The position numbers and the translations under genes were made by a program. DNA of 64,000 nt from Alcaligenaceae bacterium SAGV5 (lineage in GTDB: Bacteria > Pseudomonadota > Gammaproteobacteria > Burkholderiales > Burkholderiaceae_B): the NCBI GenBank assembly GCA_009360345.1, contig SPDP01000001.1:868001-932000 (forward strand), in the 5' to 3' direction. Of this stretch, positions 45,520 through 54,939 are shown one piece after another; positions within the stretch are counted from its first letter, which is position 1; each line of letters begins with the position of its first letter. Under the pieces are notes generated by a model that was given only the letters and a program-made list of their open reading frames with translations, was not told the origin of the DNA and searched no databases.

Positions 45520-45921
45520 ATGGCGCGCATCGAGCCCCCCGTCGTTCTTCCGCCCATTCCCGCCAAGCGCTATTTCACGATAGGCGAGGTCAGCGAGCTG
45601 TGCGGTGTCAAGCCGCATGTGCTGCGCTACTGGGAACAGGAGTTCACCCAGCTCAAGCCCATCAAGCGACGGGGCAACCGCCGCTACTACCAGCATCACG
45701 AAGTGCTGTTGATCCGCCGTATCCGCGAACTGCTGTACGAGCAGGGCTTTACCATCAGCGGCGCGCGCAACCGGCTGGACGAATCCCGGGCGCACGCGGA
45801 CGACACGCCCCAGGTGGCGCTGGTCTCCATCGAAGAGCCCGAGCTGCAGGCCATCCGGGCGGAGCTGGCCGATATCGTCGGCCTGTTGCAGTCCGCCCGC
45901 GAGACCAGCCTGGTCCGCTAG
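45520..45921 (+). CDS. MerR-family regulator downstream of ihfA
   Basis: A 133-residue protein with the MerR HTH: RYFTIGEVSELCGVKPHVLRYWEQEFTQLKPIKRRGNRRYYQHHEVLLIRRIRELLYEQGFTISGARNRL. No metal-binding cysteine cluster is present in the C-terminal part, which ends with a helix (LADIVGLLQSARET). Genes of this type follow ihfA in many beta- and gammaproteobacteria; their role is not settled. It is 8 bp after ihfA. Confidence 0.9.
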   Translation: MARIEPPVVLPPIPAKRYFTIGEVSELCGVKPHVLRYWEQEFTQLKPIKRRGNRRYYQHHEVLLIRRIRELLYEQGFTISGARNRLDESRAHADDTPQVALVSIEEPELQAIRAELADIVGLLQSARETSLVR

Positions 45922-45949
45922 GGGCCATCCCTCCTTGTTTCCACGCGTC

Positions 45950-48646
45950 TCAGGCCTCCCAGGCCGGACGCGGGTCCGTCCGTATCGGATAGCGGGCAAT
46001 GGCCTGCCCGCATCGCTCGCGAGGACATGCGCCGGCGTCGGCGAGCGCGCTCAGCGCGGCCAGGACAATGTGGAAACGATCGACCTCGAAGAACTGGCGC
46101 AGGGCGCCCCGGGTATCGCTGCGGCCAAAGCCGTCCGTTCCCAGCACCGTCATCCGCGCGGGGCAATGGGGCGCGATCAGCGACGGCCAGGCGCGGACGT
46201 AGTCGCTCGCGGCCACCACGGGAGCGTTGCCCGCCAGGCATTGCTCGACGTGGCTGCGCCGCGAGGGCTGGTCCGGATGCAGGCGGTTCCAACGTTCGAC
46301 GTCGCGCGCGTCCCGGGCCAGTTCCGCGTAGCTGGTCGCGCTCCAGGCCTCGCTGGCGATGCCCCAGTCTGCGGCCAGCAGTTCGCCGGCCGCAATGACT
46401 TCGCGCAGGATCGCGCCGGACCCCAGCAGGCGTATCGCGGGCTCGCCCTGGCCGTGGGTGATGTGCCGGTAGAGCCCTTTGATGATGCCTTCATGGGTAT
46501 CGGGCGGCAGGCTGGGCTGGGGGATGCTCTCGTTGACCAGCGTGAGGTAGTAGAAGACGTCTTCCTGGCGTTCGAGCATGGCCCGCATGCCGTGGTCGAT
46601 GATGACGGCGACCTCGGAAGCGAACGCGGGATCGTAGGCCCGGCAATTGGGGACGGCCGCCGCGGCCACCAGGCTGGCACCGTCCTGGTGCTGCAGGCCT
46701 TCGCCGCCGAGCGTGGTGCGGCCGGCGGTGGCGCCCAGCAGGAAGCCGCGGGCGCGCTGGTCGGCGGCCGCCCAGATCAGGTCGCCCACACGCTGGAAAC
46801 CGAACATGGAATAGTAGATGTAGAACGGCAGCATCGCCGTGCCATGCACGGCGTAGCTGGTGGCCGCCGCGGTCCAGGAACTGATCGCGCCGGCCTCGCT
46901 GATGCCTTCCTCCAGGATCTGGCCGTCCATCGCCTCGCGATAACTCAGCACCGAGCCGATGTCCTCGGGTTCGTAGCGTTGGCCCACGCTGGAATAGATG
47001 CCGATCTGCCGGAACAGCGCCGCCATGCCGAAGGTGCGCGCCTCGTCGGCCACGATGGGCACGACGCGCGGGCCGAGCAGGTCATCCTTGAGCAGGCCGG
47101 TCAGTAGGCGCACGAAGGCCATGGTGGTCGACATTTCCTTGCCATCGGCCTGGAGGGCAAAGGAGGCATAGCGATCGAGCGGGGGGATAGAAACCGCCTC
47201 CGCACGCGGCGAGCGGGCGGGCACGGGGCCACCCAATGTGCCGCGCCGGTCATGCAGGTAGCGGATCTCGGCACTGTCCGCGCCGGGATGGAGGAAGGCC
47301 AGGGATGCGGCCTGCTCGTCGCTCAGCGGCAGCGAGAAACGGTCGCGGAAGGCGATCAGTGCGTCGCGGTCCAGCTTCTTCTGCTGGTGGGTGGTCATCT
47401 TGCCCTGGCCCGCCTCGCCCATGCCGTAGCCTTTCTTGGTCTGGGCCAGGATGACGGTGGGGCGCCCGGTGCTGCGGGCGGCCGCGTGATAGGCGGCATG
47501 GATCTTCACCAGGTCGTGGCCGCCGCGGCGGAGCCGGTCGATCTCTTCGTCGGTAAGGCCCTGCGCCAGCAGGGCGAGTTGCGGGTCCTGGCCGAAGAAG
47601 TGGTCGCGGTTGAAGCGGCCATCCTTGGCCGCGAAGGTCTGCAACTGTCCGTCCACCGTCCGCGCGAAGGCCCGCCGCAGGGCGCCGCCGGCATCCCGGG
47701 CGAACAGGCCATCCCAGTCCGATCCCCACAGCAGCTTGATCACGTTCCAGCCGGCGCCGGCAAACAGGGCTTCGAGTTCGTCGACGATGCGGCCGTTGCC
47801 ACGCACCGGGCCATCGAGCCGCTGGAGATTGCAGTTCACCACCCAGACCAGGTTGTCGAGCCCTTCGCGGGCCGCCAGGGTCAGTGCCGACATGCTTTCG
47901 GGTTCGTCCATCTCGCCGTCGCCGAAGATGCCCCACACCTTCCGGCCACTCGTGTCGAGCAGGCCGCGATGCGCCAGATAGCGCATGAAGCGGGCCTGGT
48001 AGATGGCGTTGATGGGTCCGATGCCCATCGAGCCGGTGGGGAATTGCCAGAAATCGGGCATGAGCCAGGGATGGGGGTAGCTGGACAGGCCGCGGATGCC
48101 TTGTGCCCGGGCGGTGATCTCCTGCCGGTAGTGCGCCAGGTCGGCCTCTTCCAGGCGGCCTTCCAGGAAGGCCCGGGCGTAGATGCCCGGCGCGGAATGC
48201 GGCTGGCAGAACACCAGGTCCGCCTGGCTCGCGGGGCCGCCCCGGAAAAAGTGATTGAAGCCGACCTCGAACAGATCGGCGGCGCTGGCATAGCTGGCGA
48301 TGTGGCCGCCCAGCTCGCCGTGAGCGAGGTTGGCGCGGACGACCATGGCCAGCGCATTCCAGCGCATCAGCGCGGCCAGCCGTTCCTCGATGGCGAGATC
48401 GCCGGGGAAGGGGGGCTGCGCCTCGACGGCGATGGTGTTGACGTAGGGAGTATTGCGCGGCGGGCGCCAGCCGATCGCCGGATCGCTGGCCGCCTCGGCC
48501 AGCATGTCGAGGATCTGTCGCACGCGGCCCGGGCCGTTTGCCTCCAGCATCGAGCTCAGGGCGTCCCGCCACTCGGCGGTTTCCACGGGGTCCGGGTCGA
48601 CCGGCGGGCCGTCCTGCCGCGCCAGGTGCCGGGATTCGTCGTACAT
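45950..48646 (-). CDS. Homodimeric-type 2-oxoacid dehydrogenase E1 (AceE/MdeB-like)
   Basis: An 898-residue thiamine-diphosphate enzyme of the AceE family. The ThDP-binding motif is FGDGEMDEPESMSALTLAAREGLDNLVWVVNCNLQ. HPWLMPDFWQFPTGSMGIGPINAIYQARFMRYL, AQTKKGYGMGEAGQGKMTTHQQKKL and TAGRTTLGGEGLQHQDG are family blocks. No E2 or E3 gene is adjacent, and a divergent Lrp-type regulator faces it. That matches the mdeR-mdeB layout of Pseudomonas, where MdeB is linked to 2-oxobutyrate from methionine; mdeA is absent here. AGGAGG precedes the ATG at 48646. Confidence 0.9.
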   Translation of the reverse strand: MYDESRHLARQDGPPVDPDPVETAEWRDALSSMLEANGPGRVRQILDMLAEAASDPAIGWRPPRNTPYVNTIAVEAQPPFPGDLAIEERLAALMRWNALAMVVRANLAHGELGGHIASYASAADLFEVGFNHFFRGGPASQADLVFCQPHSAPGIYARAFLEGRLEEADLAHYRQEITARAQGIRGLSSYPHPWLMPDFWQFPTGSMGIGPINAIYQARFMRYLAHRGLLDTSGRKVWGIFGDGEMDEPESMSALTLAAREGLDNLVWVVNCNLQRLDGPVRGNGRIVDELEALFAGAGWNVIKLLWGSDWDGLFARDAGGALRRAFARTVDGQLQTFAAKDGRFNRDHFFGQDPQLALLAQGLTDEEIDRLRRGGHDLVKIHAAYHAAARSTGRPTVILAQTKKGYGMGEAGQGKMTTHQQKKLDRDALIAFRDRFSLPLSDEQAASLAFLHPGADSAEIRYLHDRRGTLGGPVPARSPRAEAVSIPPLDRYASFALQADGKEMSTTMAFVRLLTGLLKDDLLGPRVVPIVADEARTFGMAALFRQIGIYSSVGQRYEPEDIGSVLSYREAMDGQILEEGISEAGAISSWTAAATSYAVHGTAMLPFYIYYSMFGFQRVGDLIWAAADQRARGFLLGATAGRTTLGGEGLQHQDGASLVAAAAVPNCRAYDPAFASEVAVIIDHGMRAMLERQEDVFYYLTLVNESIPQPSLPPDTHEGIIKGLYRHITHGQGEPAIRLLGSGAILREVIAAGELLAADWGIASEAWSATSYAELARDARDVERWNRLHPDQPSRRSHVEQCLAGNAPVVAASDYVRAWPSLIAPHCPARMTVLGTDGFGRSDTRGALRQFFEVDRFHIVLAALSALADAGACPRERCGQAIARYPIRTDPRPAWEA

Positions 48647-48670
48647 GCGTGCGCCTCCTCGTCTTGTCAT

Positions 48671-48748
48671 GAAAAATTCTACGCTTGAAGGCTCGGCATT
48701 TTTCTCTGAAAATTCTGGAGAAAATGCGATTGAGCGGCAGAAAATTCT
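48671..48748. promoter_or_regulatory. Candidate Lrp-type operator array
   Basis: Three [13 protein letters not shown] boxes lie at 48671-48680 (GAAAAATTCT), 48708-48716 and 48740-48748; the last two are 32 bp apart, three helical turns. The middle box is the centre of a dyad CATTTTTCTC...GAGAAAATG. The whole 123-bp divergent region is AT-rich against its surroundings. Confidence 0.65.
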
Positions 48749-48769
48749 TTCAAACTGGGGAGATGAAGC

Positions 48770-49249
48770 ATGATTGGTCTCGATGACATCGACCGGCGCA
48801 TCCTTGCCGAGCTGCAGGCCGATGCCAGCATCTCCAACGTAGAACTGGCGCGCCGGGTGCATTTGTCGCCATCGCCATGCCTGACGCGCGTCAAGGCCCT
48901 GGAGGCAGCAGGCCTGATCCGCAGGTACGTCGCCTTGCTCGACCCGCAGCAACTGGGCCTGCACCTGAACGTCTTTATTTCCATCAGCCTGAAGCAGCAG
49001 AATCGCAAGGCGTTGCAGGCGTTCGAGGACGCCATCTGCGCCCGCGAGGAAGTCATGGAGTGCTACTTGATGACGGGGGACGCCGACTACCTGCTTCGGG
49101 TAGCCGTGCCAGACATGCAGGCACTGGAGAGTTTCATCCTGGAACAGCTTTCGCCTATCGCCCAGGTCGAGAAGATCCGTTCGAGCTTCGCGCTCAAACA
49201 GGTGCGCTACAAGACCGCGCTGCCGCTGCGGGCGGCAGTGGCGCGCTAG
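48770..49249 (+). CDS. Lrp/AsnC-family transcriptional regulator
   Basis: A 159-residue regulator. The HTH is [50 protein letters not shown]. The RAM/AsnC effector domain follows ([29 protein letters not shown]). It is close in form to BkdR/MdeR-type regulators and lies divergent from the E1 gene, which it probably activates in response to an amino acid. GGAG precedes the ATG. Confidence 0.92.
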   Translation: MIGLDDIDRRILAELQADASISNVELARRVHLSPSPCLTRVKALEAAGLIRRYVALLDPQQLGLHLNVFISISLKQQNRKALQAFEDAICAREEVMECYLMTGDADYLLRVAVPDMQALESFILEQLSPIAQVEKIRSSFALKQVRYKTALPLRAAVAR

Positions 49250-49300
49250 CGGCGCCCAGCGGGCGCGGGGGCATCGACTCGCCGGCCCGCTGGAAAACAA

Positions 49301-49336
49301 AAAGCCCGGCAGCTTTTGGCCACCGGGCTTTTTTTC
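49301..49336 (+). terminator. Terminator after the Lrp gene
   Basis: AAAGCCCGG, 13-base loop, CCGGGCTTT, then TTTTTC. It also faces the convergent tRNA-Pro and may serve both transcripts. Confidence 0.82.
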
Positions 49337-49372
49337 TTCGGTTCCGACTAATACAGGTCAAGAACTTGTATA

Positions 49373-49451
<79 letters not shown>

Positions 49452-49459
49452 AGAAAAAA

Positions 49460-49488
49460 AGTATAGCAAATTTTTGGCTATGTAGGAA
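49460..49488 (-). promoter_or_regulatory. Promoter of tRNA-Pro
   Basis: On the minus strand TTCCTA, 17 bp, TATACT with an upstream TG (extended -10, TGCTATACT), 10 bp before the tRNA 5' end. Confidence 0.6.
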
Positions 49489-49791
49489 AGGGGCGCCGCA
49501 CTTTATTTTGCATGCGGTTGCGACGATCGAAAGGGATGAAACATGGTTCGTAGTTTGCGGAACTCCGCACATCGATCCAGAGCCTTAAGAGTGTATACCC
49601 CTAGGAGATGAGCCAAAAAAATATCGTTCGTGCGCAACAGAAAACGAATCGTCCGTGCCGATGCGCCGTATGATGTTTGCAAGGAGGTCGTCAGTTCATC
49701 CGGCGGGAAGAACCGGAAGCCGGCTCGACCGGCACTAACAACAACAGAGTCGTGTAGGAAGTTTTCATTCACTCGCTGTTGGAGGTTGTCC
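49489..49791 (+). other. Intergenic region upstream of prkA, no gene supported
   Basis: About 300 bp, less GC-rich than its surroundings. It holds a TATGAT box (49669), an unused AAGGAGG (49681) and a small hairpin GCCGG-CTCGA-CCGGC (49719-49733). No convincing promoter pair is seen. The prkA frame is open upstream to a GTG at 49630, but that extension does not resemble the family. A 104-codon minus-strand frame here has no family features. Confidence 0.5.
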
Positions 49792-51717
49792 GTGCTGAAC
49801 ATCGTCGAAGGGTTCAAGTCTCAATACGCCAAGACGCAGGAAACCGAACTTTCTCTCGAGGAGTATCTGGACCTCGCCCGCAGGGATCCCGTGGTCTACG
49901 CCAGTTCGGCCGAGCGCATGCTTGCCGCGATAGGCGAGCCAGAACTGGTCGATACGCGCAACGATCCGCGGTTGTCGCGCCTGTTTTCCAATCGCCTGAT
50001 CCGCCGCTATCCCGCCTTCAAGGAATTCTTCGGCATGGAGGACGTGATCGATCAGATCGTGGCGTTCTTCAAGCACGCGGCCCAGGGGCTGGAAGAACGC
50101 AAGCAAATCCTCTATCTGCTGGGACCGGTCGGTGGCGGCAAGTCGTCCATCGCGGAGCGCCTGAAGGCGCTGATGGAAGCGCATCCCATCTATGCCCTGA
50201 AGGGTTCGCCCGTCAATGAATCGCCGCTGGGCCTGTTCCACCCCGACCGCTTCGGCGACCAGCTCGAAAAAGAATACGGCATTCCCCGCCGTTACCTGAC
50301 GGGCATCATGTCGCCGTGGGCCATCAAGCGGCTCAGGGAATTCGACGGCGATATCTCGCAGTTCCGCGTGGTCAGGCTCCAGCCTTCGGTGCTGAGGCAG
50401 CTCGCCATCGCCAAGACCGAACCGGGCGACGAGAACAACCAGGACATCTCCTCGCTGGTCGGCAAGGTCGATATCCGCAAGCTGGACCGCTACTCGCAAG
50501 ACGATCCCGATGCCTACAGCTATTCGGGAGGACTGTGCCTGGCCAACCAGGGCATGCTCGAATTCGTTGAAATGTTCAAGGCGCCCATCAAGATGCTGCA
50601 TCCCTTGCTGACGGCGACCCAGGAAGGCAACTTCAAGGGTACCGAAGGGTTTTCGGCCATCCCGTTCAACGGGATCATCCTTGCGCATTCCAACGAGTCC
50701 GAATGGCAGACCTTCCGCAACAACAAGCACAACGAGGCGTTCCTGGACCGTATCTACATCGTCAAGGTGCCGTACTGCCTGCAGGTGTCTGAAGAGGTCA
50801 AGATCTACCGCAAGCTGTTGCAGAACAGCTCGCTGGCCGAATCGCCGTGCGCGCCCGGCACGCTCGACATGATGGCGCAGTTCTCGGTGTTGACGCGGCT
50901 CAAGGAGCCCGAGAATTCCAGCATCTATTCGAAGCTGCGGGTGTATGACGGCGAGAGCCTGAAGGATGTCGATCCCAAGGCCAAGGTCCTCCAGGAGTAC
51001 AAGGACTACGCCGGCACCGACGAAGGCATGACGGGCGTCTCGACGCGCTTCGCCTACAAGATCCTGTCCAGTGTCTTCAACTACGACCAGACCGAGATCG
51101 CCGCCAATCCGGTGCACCTGATGTACGTGCTGGAGCAGCGCATCGGCCGCGAGGACTACCCCGACGAGATCCGCCGGCGCTACCTGGAGCACATCAAGGG
51201 CTACCTGGGGCCGCGCTACGCGGAGTTCATCGGCAAGGAAATCCAGACGGCGTACCTGGAGTCGTATTCGGAATACGGGCAGAACATCTTCGATCGCTAC
51301 GTCACGTTCGCCGACTGCTGGATCCAGGACGAGGAATTCCGCGACCCCGAGACGGGGGAAAGCTTCGACCGCTCGGCGCTCAACACCGAGCTCGAGAAGA
51401 TCGAGAAGCCGGCGGGCATCGCGAACCCCAAGGACTTCCGCAACGAGATCGTGAACTTCGTGCTGCGCGCCCGCGCCAACAACAACGGCCGCAATCCCGC
51501 GTGGACCAGCTACGAGAAGCTGCGCGAGGTGATCGAGAAGAAAATGTTCTCCAACACCGAGGATCTGCTCCCGGTCATTTCGTTCAATGCCAAGGCTTCG
51601 GTCGAAGACAAGCGCAAGCACGAGAGCTTTGTCGAACGGATGGTCGAGAAAGGCTATACCGAAAAGCAAGTCCGCTTGCTGTGCGAGTGGTACTTGCGGG
51701 TGAGGAAGTCTTCGTGA
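49792..51717 (+). CDS. prkA: PrkA family AAA+ serine protein kinase (YeaG)
   Basis: A 641-residue protein (YeaG of E. coli is 644). The AAA+ N-terminal part has the Walker A LLGPVGGGKSSIAERL, and EPRLSRLFSNR-like DPRLSRLFSNRLIRRYPAFKEFFGMED precedes it. The C-terminal PrkA kinase domain follows. The start is the GTG at 49792, with GGAGG six bases upstream. The next two genes are yeaH and spoVR, a conserved operon induced by starvation and general stress in Enterobacteria. Confidence 0.94.
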   Translation: MLNIVEGFKSQYAKTQETELSLEEYLDLARRDPVVYASSAERMLAAIGEPELVDTRNDPRLSRLFSNRLIRRYPAFKEFFGMEDVIDQIVAFFKHAAQGLEERKQILYLLGPVGGGKSSIAERLKALMEAHPIYALKGSPVNESPLGLFHPDRFGDQLEKEYGIPRRYLTGIMSPWAIKRLREFDGDISQFRVVRLQPSVLRQLAIAKTEPGDENNQDISSLVGKVDIRKLDRYSQDDPDAYSYSGGLCLANQGMLEFVEMFKAPIKMLHPLLTATQEGNFKGTEGFSAIPFNGIILAHSNESEWQTFRNNKHNEAFLDRIYIVKVPYCLQVSEEVKIYRKLLQNSSLAESPCAPGTLDMMAQFSVLTRLKEPENSSIYSKLRVYDGESLKDVDPKAKVLQEYKDYAGTDEGMTGVSTRFAYKILSSVFNYDQTEIAANPVHLMYVLEQRIGREDYPDEIRRRYLEHIKGYLGPRYAEFIGKEIQTAYLESYSEYGQNIFDRYVTFADCWIQDEEFRDPETGESFDRSALNTELEKIEKPAGIANPKDFRNEIVNFVLRARANNNGRNPAWTSYEKLREVIEKKMFSNTEDLLPVISFNAKASVEDKRKHESFVERMVEKGYTEKQVRLLCEWYLRVRKSS

Positions 51718-51728
51718 GCTAGGTGAAT

Positions 51729-52988
51729 ATGAATTCACTCATCGATCGGCGGCTCAACGGCCGTAACAAGAGCGCTGTCAACCGGGAGCGCTTCATCAGG
51801 CGGTACAAGGACCAGATACGCAAGGCAGTCCGCGAGCTGGTCCAGGAACGGTCCATTGAAGAGATGGACCAGGGCGGTGAAATCAACCTCCCGGCCAAGG
51901 ACATCTCCGAACCCAGCTTCCGCTATGGCAGGGGCGGGGATCGCGAGATCGTCCATCCCGGCAACCGCGAGTTCGCCAAGGGGGACAAGATCGACCGGCC
52001 CCGGGGTGGCGACGACGGCGACCCGTCCGAGCCGGGCGAGGGCGACTCGGTGGATCCGTTCACGTTCAGCCTGTCCCGGGACGAGTTCCTGAACCTTTTC
52101 TTCGAGGACATGGAGCTCCCCCACCTGATCCGTACTCAGCTGGGCGAGATCAACCAGCAGAAGTGGCGGCGCGCGGGCTATACCACGACGGGGTCTCCGA
52201 GCACGCTGAGCGTGGGGCGCACGCTCAAGACCTCGCTGTCGCGGCGGATCGCGCTCAGCGGCGGTTCGCGGCTGGGCCTGCAGGAGGCGCAGCAGAAGCT
52301 CGAGGAGTCGGAAGAGGCGGGCGCCCCGGAAGACGAGCTCGATGCCTTGCGCGCCGAGGTCGAGGCGCATCGGGCCAGGCTCGCGCGCGTGCCGTTCCTC
52401 GATTCGCTCGACCTGCGCTACCGGCATCGCGTGGTCGAGCCGGCGCCGGTGGCGCGCGCCGTGATGTTCTGCCTGATGGATGTCTCGGGGTCCATGGACG
52501 AGAACAAGAAGGATCTCGCCAAGCGCTTCTTCACGCTGCTGTACCTGTTCCTGTCGCGCAAGTACGAACGCGTGGACCTGGTGTTCGTGCGGCATACGGA
52601 CAACGCCGAAGAGGTGGACGAGCAGACCTTCTTCCACGATCCCAAGAGCGGGGGGACGGTGGTCCTGTCGGCCCTCGAACTCATGCATGAGATCGTGACC
52701 GAACGCTATTCGCCCGCCACCTGGAACATCTACGCGGCGCAGGCCACCGATGGCGATTCCTTCGGTGCCGACGCGGCCAAGAGCGCTCGCTTCCTGTCCG
52801 AGCATCTGCTGCCGCTCACGCGCTACTACGCCTATATCGAGATTCCCGACGTGGACGAGATGCGCAAGAGCAGCCTGTGGGCCGAGTACGAGCGCGAGAC
52901 GGCGCCGCATTTCGCGATGCGGCGCATACGCGAGCGCCGCGAGATTTTCGGCGTGCTGCACGATCTGTTCAAGAAGGAGACCGCATGA
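51729..52988 (+). CDS. yeaH: YeaH/YhbH family von Willebrand-like protein
   Basis: A 419-residue DUF444 protein. IDRRLNGRNKSAVNRERFIRRYKDQIRKAV, ISEPSFRYGRGGDREIVHPGN and the VWA-like metal site MFCLMDVSGSMDENKKDLAKRFFTLLYLFL are diagnostic. It probably partners the PrkA kinase. The ATG at 51729 fits the family N terminus. Its stop overlaps the spoVR start (ATGA). Confidence 0.94.
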   Translation: MNSLIDRRLNGRNKSAVNRERFIRRYKDQIRKAVRELVQERSIEEMDQGGEINLPAKDISEPSFRYGRGGDREIVHPGNREFAKGDKIDRPRGGDDGDPSEPGEGDSVDPFTFSLSRDEFLNLFFEDMELPHLIRTQLGEINQQKWRRAGYTTTGSPSTLSVGRTLKTSLSRRIALSGGSRLGLQEAQQKLEESEEAGAPEDELDALRAEVEAHRARLARVPFLDSLDLRYRHRVVEPAPVARAVMFCLMDVSGSMDENKKDLAKRFFTLLYLFLSRKYERVDLVFVRHTDNAEEVDEQTFFHDPKSGGTVVLSALELMHEIVTERYSPATWNIYAAQATDGDSFGADAAKSARFLSEHLLPLTRYYAYIEIPDVDEMRKSSLWAEYERETAPHFAMRRIRERREIFGVLHDLFKKETA

Positions 52989-54520
52989 TCGCTGCCCATC
53001 CGGCGCGTGAAGCGCCGCCGCCCCCGGCGGCTCAGCCGATCTCGACCACCTCGGAATGGACCTTCGAACTGATCCAGCGCTATGACGAGGCCATAGGAGA
53101 GATCGCGCGGGAATTCGGGCTGGATACCTATCCCAGCCAGATCGAGGTCATCACGTCCGAACAGATGCTGGACGCGTATGCCTCGGTCGGACTGCCGATA
53201 GGCTATCCGCACTGGTCCTACGGCAAGGAGTTCATCCGCAACGAGCAGGCCTACCGGCGGGGCGTGCAGGGGCTGGCCTACGAGATCGTCATCAACTCCA
53301 ATCCCTGCATCGCCTACCTGATGGAAGAGAATTCCATGGCCATGCAGGCGCTGGTGATCGCGCATGCCTGCTACGGCCACAATTCCTTCTTCAAGGGCAA
53401 CTACCTGTTCCGGCAGTGGACCGAGGCCGACGGCGTGCTGGACTATCTGGTGTTCGCCCGCAAGTACGTCATGGCTTGCGAGGAAAAGTACGGCATCGGT
53501 CCGGTCGAGGCGACGCTGGACTCCTGCCACGCGCTGATGGCCCACGGCGTGGACCGCTATCGCCGCCCGCATCCGATTTCCTACCGCGAGGAAATGCAGC
53601 GTCAAGCCGAGCGCGAAGAATACGCGCGCCAGCAATACAACGACCTGTGGCGCACGGTGCCCACGCGCGACCACGTCGAGCGGGGAGGCAAGCCCGCCGT
53701 GTTCCCCGCGGAGCCGGAAGAGAACATCCTGTATTTCATCGAGAAATATTCCCCCTCGCTGGAACCATGGCAGAAGGAACTGGTGCGCATCGTCCGCAAG
53801 CTGTCCCAGTACTTCTACCCGCAGACCCAGACCAAGGTCATGAACGAGGGGTGGGCGACCTTCTGGCACTACACGCTGCTGAACCGCATGCACGAGAAGA
53901 GGCTGGTCAACGACGGCTTCATGATCGAGTTCCTGCAGAGCCACACCAACGTGGTGGCCCAGCGCGGCTTTGACCAGCGCGGCTACGGCGGCATCAACCC
54001 GTATGCCCTGGGGTTCGCGATGATGCAGGACATCCGCCGCATCTGCGAGCACCCCACTCCCGAAGACAGGAAGTGGTTCCCCGACATCGCCGGCAGCGAT
54101 TGGCTGAAGACGCTGGACTTCGCGATGCGCAACTTCAAGGACGAGTCTTTCATCGCGCAGTTCCTGTCGCCGCGCCTGATCCGCGAGTTCCGCTTTTTCG
54201 CGATCGCCGACCACGAAGCCAACCCCAAGCTGGAAGTCGAGGCCATCCACGACGACGACGGCTACCGGCGCGTGCGGCGGTTGCTGGCGGACCAGCACAA
54301 CCGCGACATGCAGGTGCCGGACATCCAGGTCGTGCGCTTCAACCGCGATTCCGACCGGTCGCTGGTCCTGCGCCACATGACGATGCGGGGAAGACCCTTG
54401 CAGGCCGAGGATGCCGACCAGGTGATGAAGCACCTGGCCCGGCTGTGGGGATTCAAGGTCCGGCTGGAGGAAGTCGACGCGGAAGGCAGCGTAAAAACCT
54501 TCCGCGAGCGGTCGGGGTAG
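52985..54520 (+). CDS. SpoVR family protein (YcgB)
   Basis: A 511-residue SpoVR homologue. WSYGKEFIRNEQAYRRGVQGLAYEIVINSNPCIAYLMEENSMAMQALVIAHACYGHNSFFKGNYLF and MNEGWATFWHYTLLNRMHEKRLVNDGFMIEFL, then NPYALGFAMMQDI, are highly conserved. The His/Glu-rich motifs suggest a metal site. The biochemical role is unknown; it is the third member of the prkA-yeaH-spoVR operon and is coupled to yeaH. AAGGAG precedes the ATG. Confidence 0.94.
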   Translation: MIAAHPAREAPPPPAAQPISTTSEWTFELIQRYDEAIGEIAREFGLDTYPSQIEVITSEQMLDAYASVGLPIGYPHWSYGKEFIRNEQAYRRGVQGLAYEIVINSNPCIAYLMEENSMAMQALVIAHACYGHNSFFKGNYLFRQWTEADGVLDYLVFARKYVMACEEKYGIGPVEATLDSCHALMAHGVDRYRRPHPISYREEMQRQAEREEYARQQYNDLWRTVPTRDHVERGGKPAVFPAEPEENILYFIEKYSPSLEPWQKELVRIVRKLSQYFYPQTQTKVMNEGWATFWHYTLLNRMHEKRLVNDGFMIEFLQSHTNVVAQRGFDQRGYGGINPYALGFAMMQDIRRICEHPTPEDRKWFPDIAGSDWLKTLDFAMRNFKDESFIAQFLSPRLIREFRFFAIADHEANPKLEVEAIHDDDGYRRVRRLLADQHNRDMQVPDIQVVRFNRDSDRSLVLRHMTMRGRPLQAEDADQVMKHLARLWGFKVRLEEVDAEGSVKTFRERSG

Positions 54521-54558
54521 AGGTCCCCCCTGCGCCCTTCGGGCGCCCCCTGGGGGGC
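54521..54558. repeat. GC-rich hairpin element, partial copy 4
   Basis: aggtcccccctgcgcccttc followed by gggcgccccctggggggct. It has the C-run, GC hairpin and ccccctgggggg module of the other copies. It lies between the convergent spoVR and NIPSNAP genes and may serve as a bidirectional terminator. Confidence 0.6.
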
Positions 54559-54881
54559 TACAGCTTCGAGGAGAAGAAGGGGGCAGGCACCATCAGGTGG
54601 TTCTCTTGCGAGACCAGGTTGCCCATCTCCACGCTTTTCTTCAGGTAGACCTGCCAGTCCGGATCCTTCTGCAGCGCCGCGCGGCGCGTCATGCGGTCGG
54701 CGGCGTCGCGGTACGCCCAGATGTGGGTGAAGCTGTTGACGTTGCCAGTCTCCGTCTGCAGGTAGAGCACCGGATCGCCCAGGTGCTTGCGCTGCGGGTC
54801 GAAACCCAGTTCCTGATAGAGCTCGAGCTGTTTCTTGATCGTGCCGGGCCGGCACGTGTAGGTGCGAACGTCGTACAGCAT
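54558..54881 (-). CDS. NIPSNAP-domain protein
   Basis: A 107-residue ferredoxin-like protein: MLYDVRTYTCRPGTIKKQLE, HLGDPVLYLQTETGNVNSFTHIWAYRDAADRMTRRAAL and DPDWQVYLKKS follow the NIPSNAP pattern. The start at 54881 (GGGGAGAC upstream) is preferred over an in-frame ATG at 54917. Its function is unknown; bacterial members often sit with catabolic genes. It is downstream of fabA on the same strand. Confidence 0.85.
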   Translation of the reverse strand: MLYDVRTYTCRPGTIKKQLELYQELGFDPQRKHLGDPVLYLQTETGNVNSFTHIWAYRDAADRMTRRAALQKDPDWQVYLKKSVEMGNLVSQENHLMVPAPFFSSKL

Positions 54882-54939
54882 GGAAAGTCTCCCCGGGAGG
54901 ATGTCCGGCGCGGGCAACGGGCCAGCCCGCGCCGCGTGG

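Noticed and set aside
45950..49300. Upstream extension of the E1 gene to 49300
   Set aside because: The extra codons cross the Lrp gene and its promoter; the start at 48646 has AGGAGG and fits the family.
49503..49817. A 104-codon minus-strand frame upstream of prkA
   Set aside because: No family features, no good ribosome-binding site, and it overlaps the prkA start; most likely chance.
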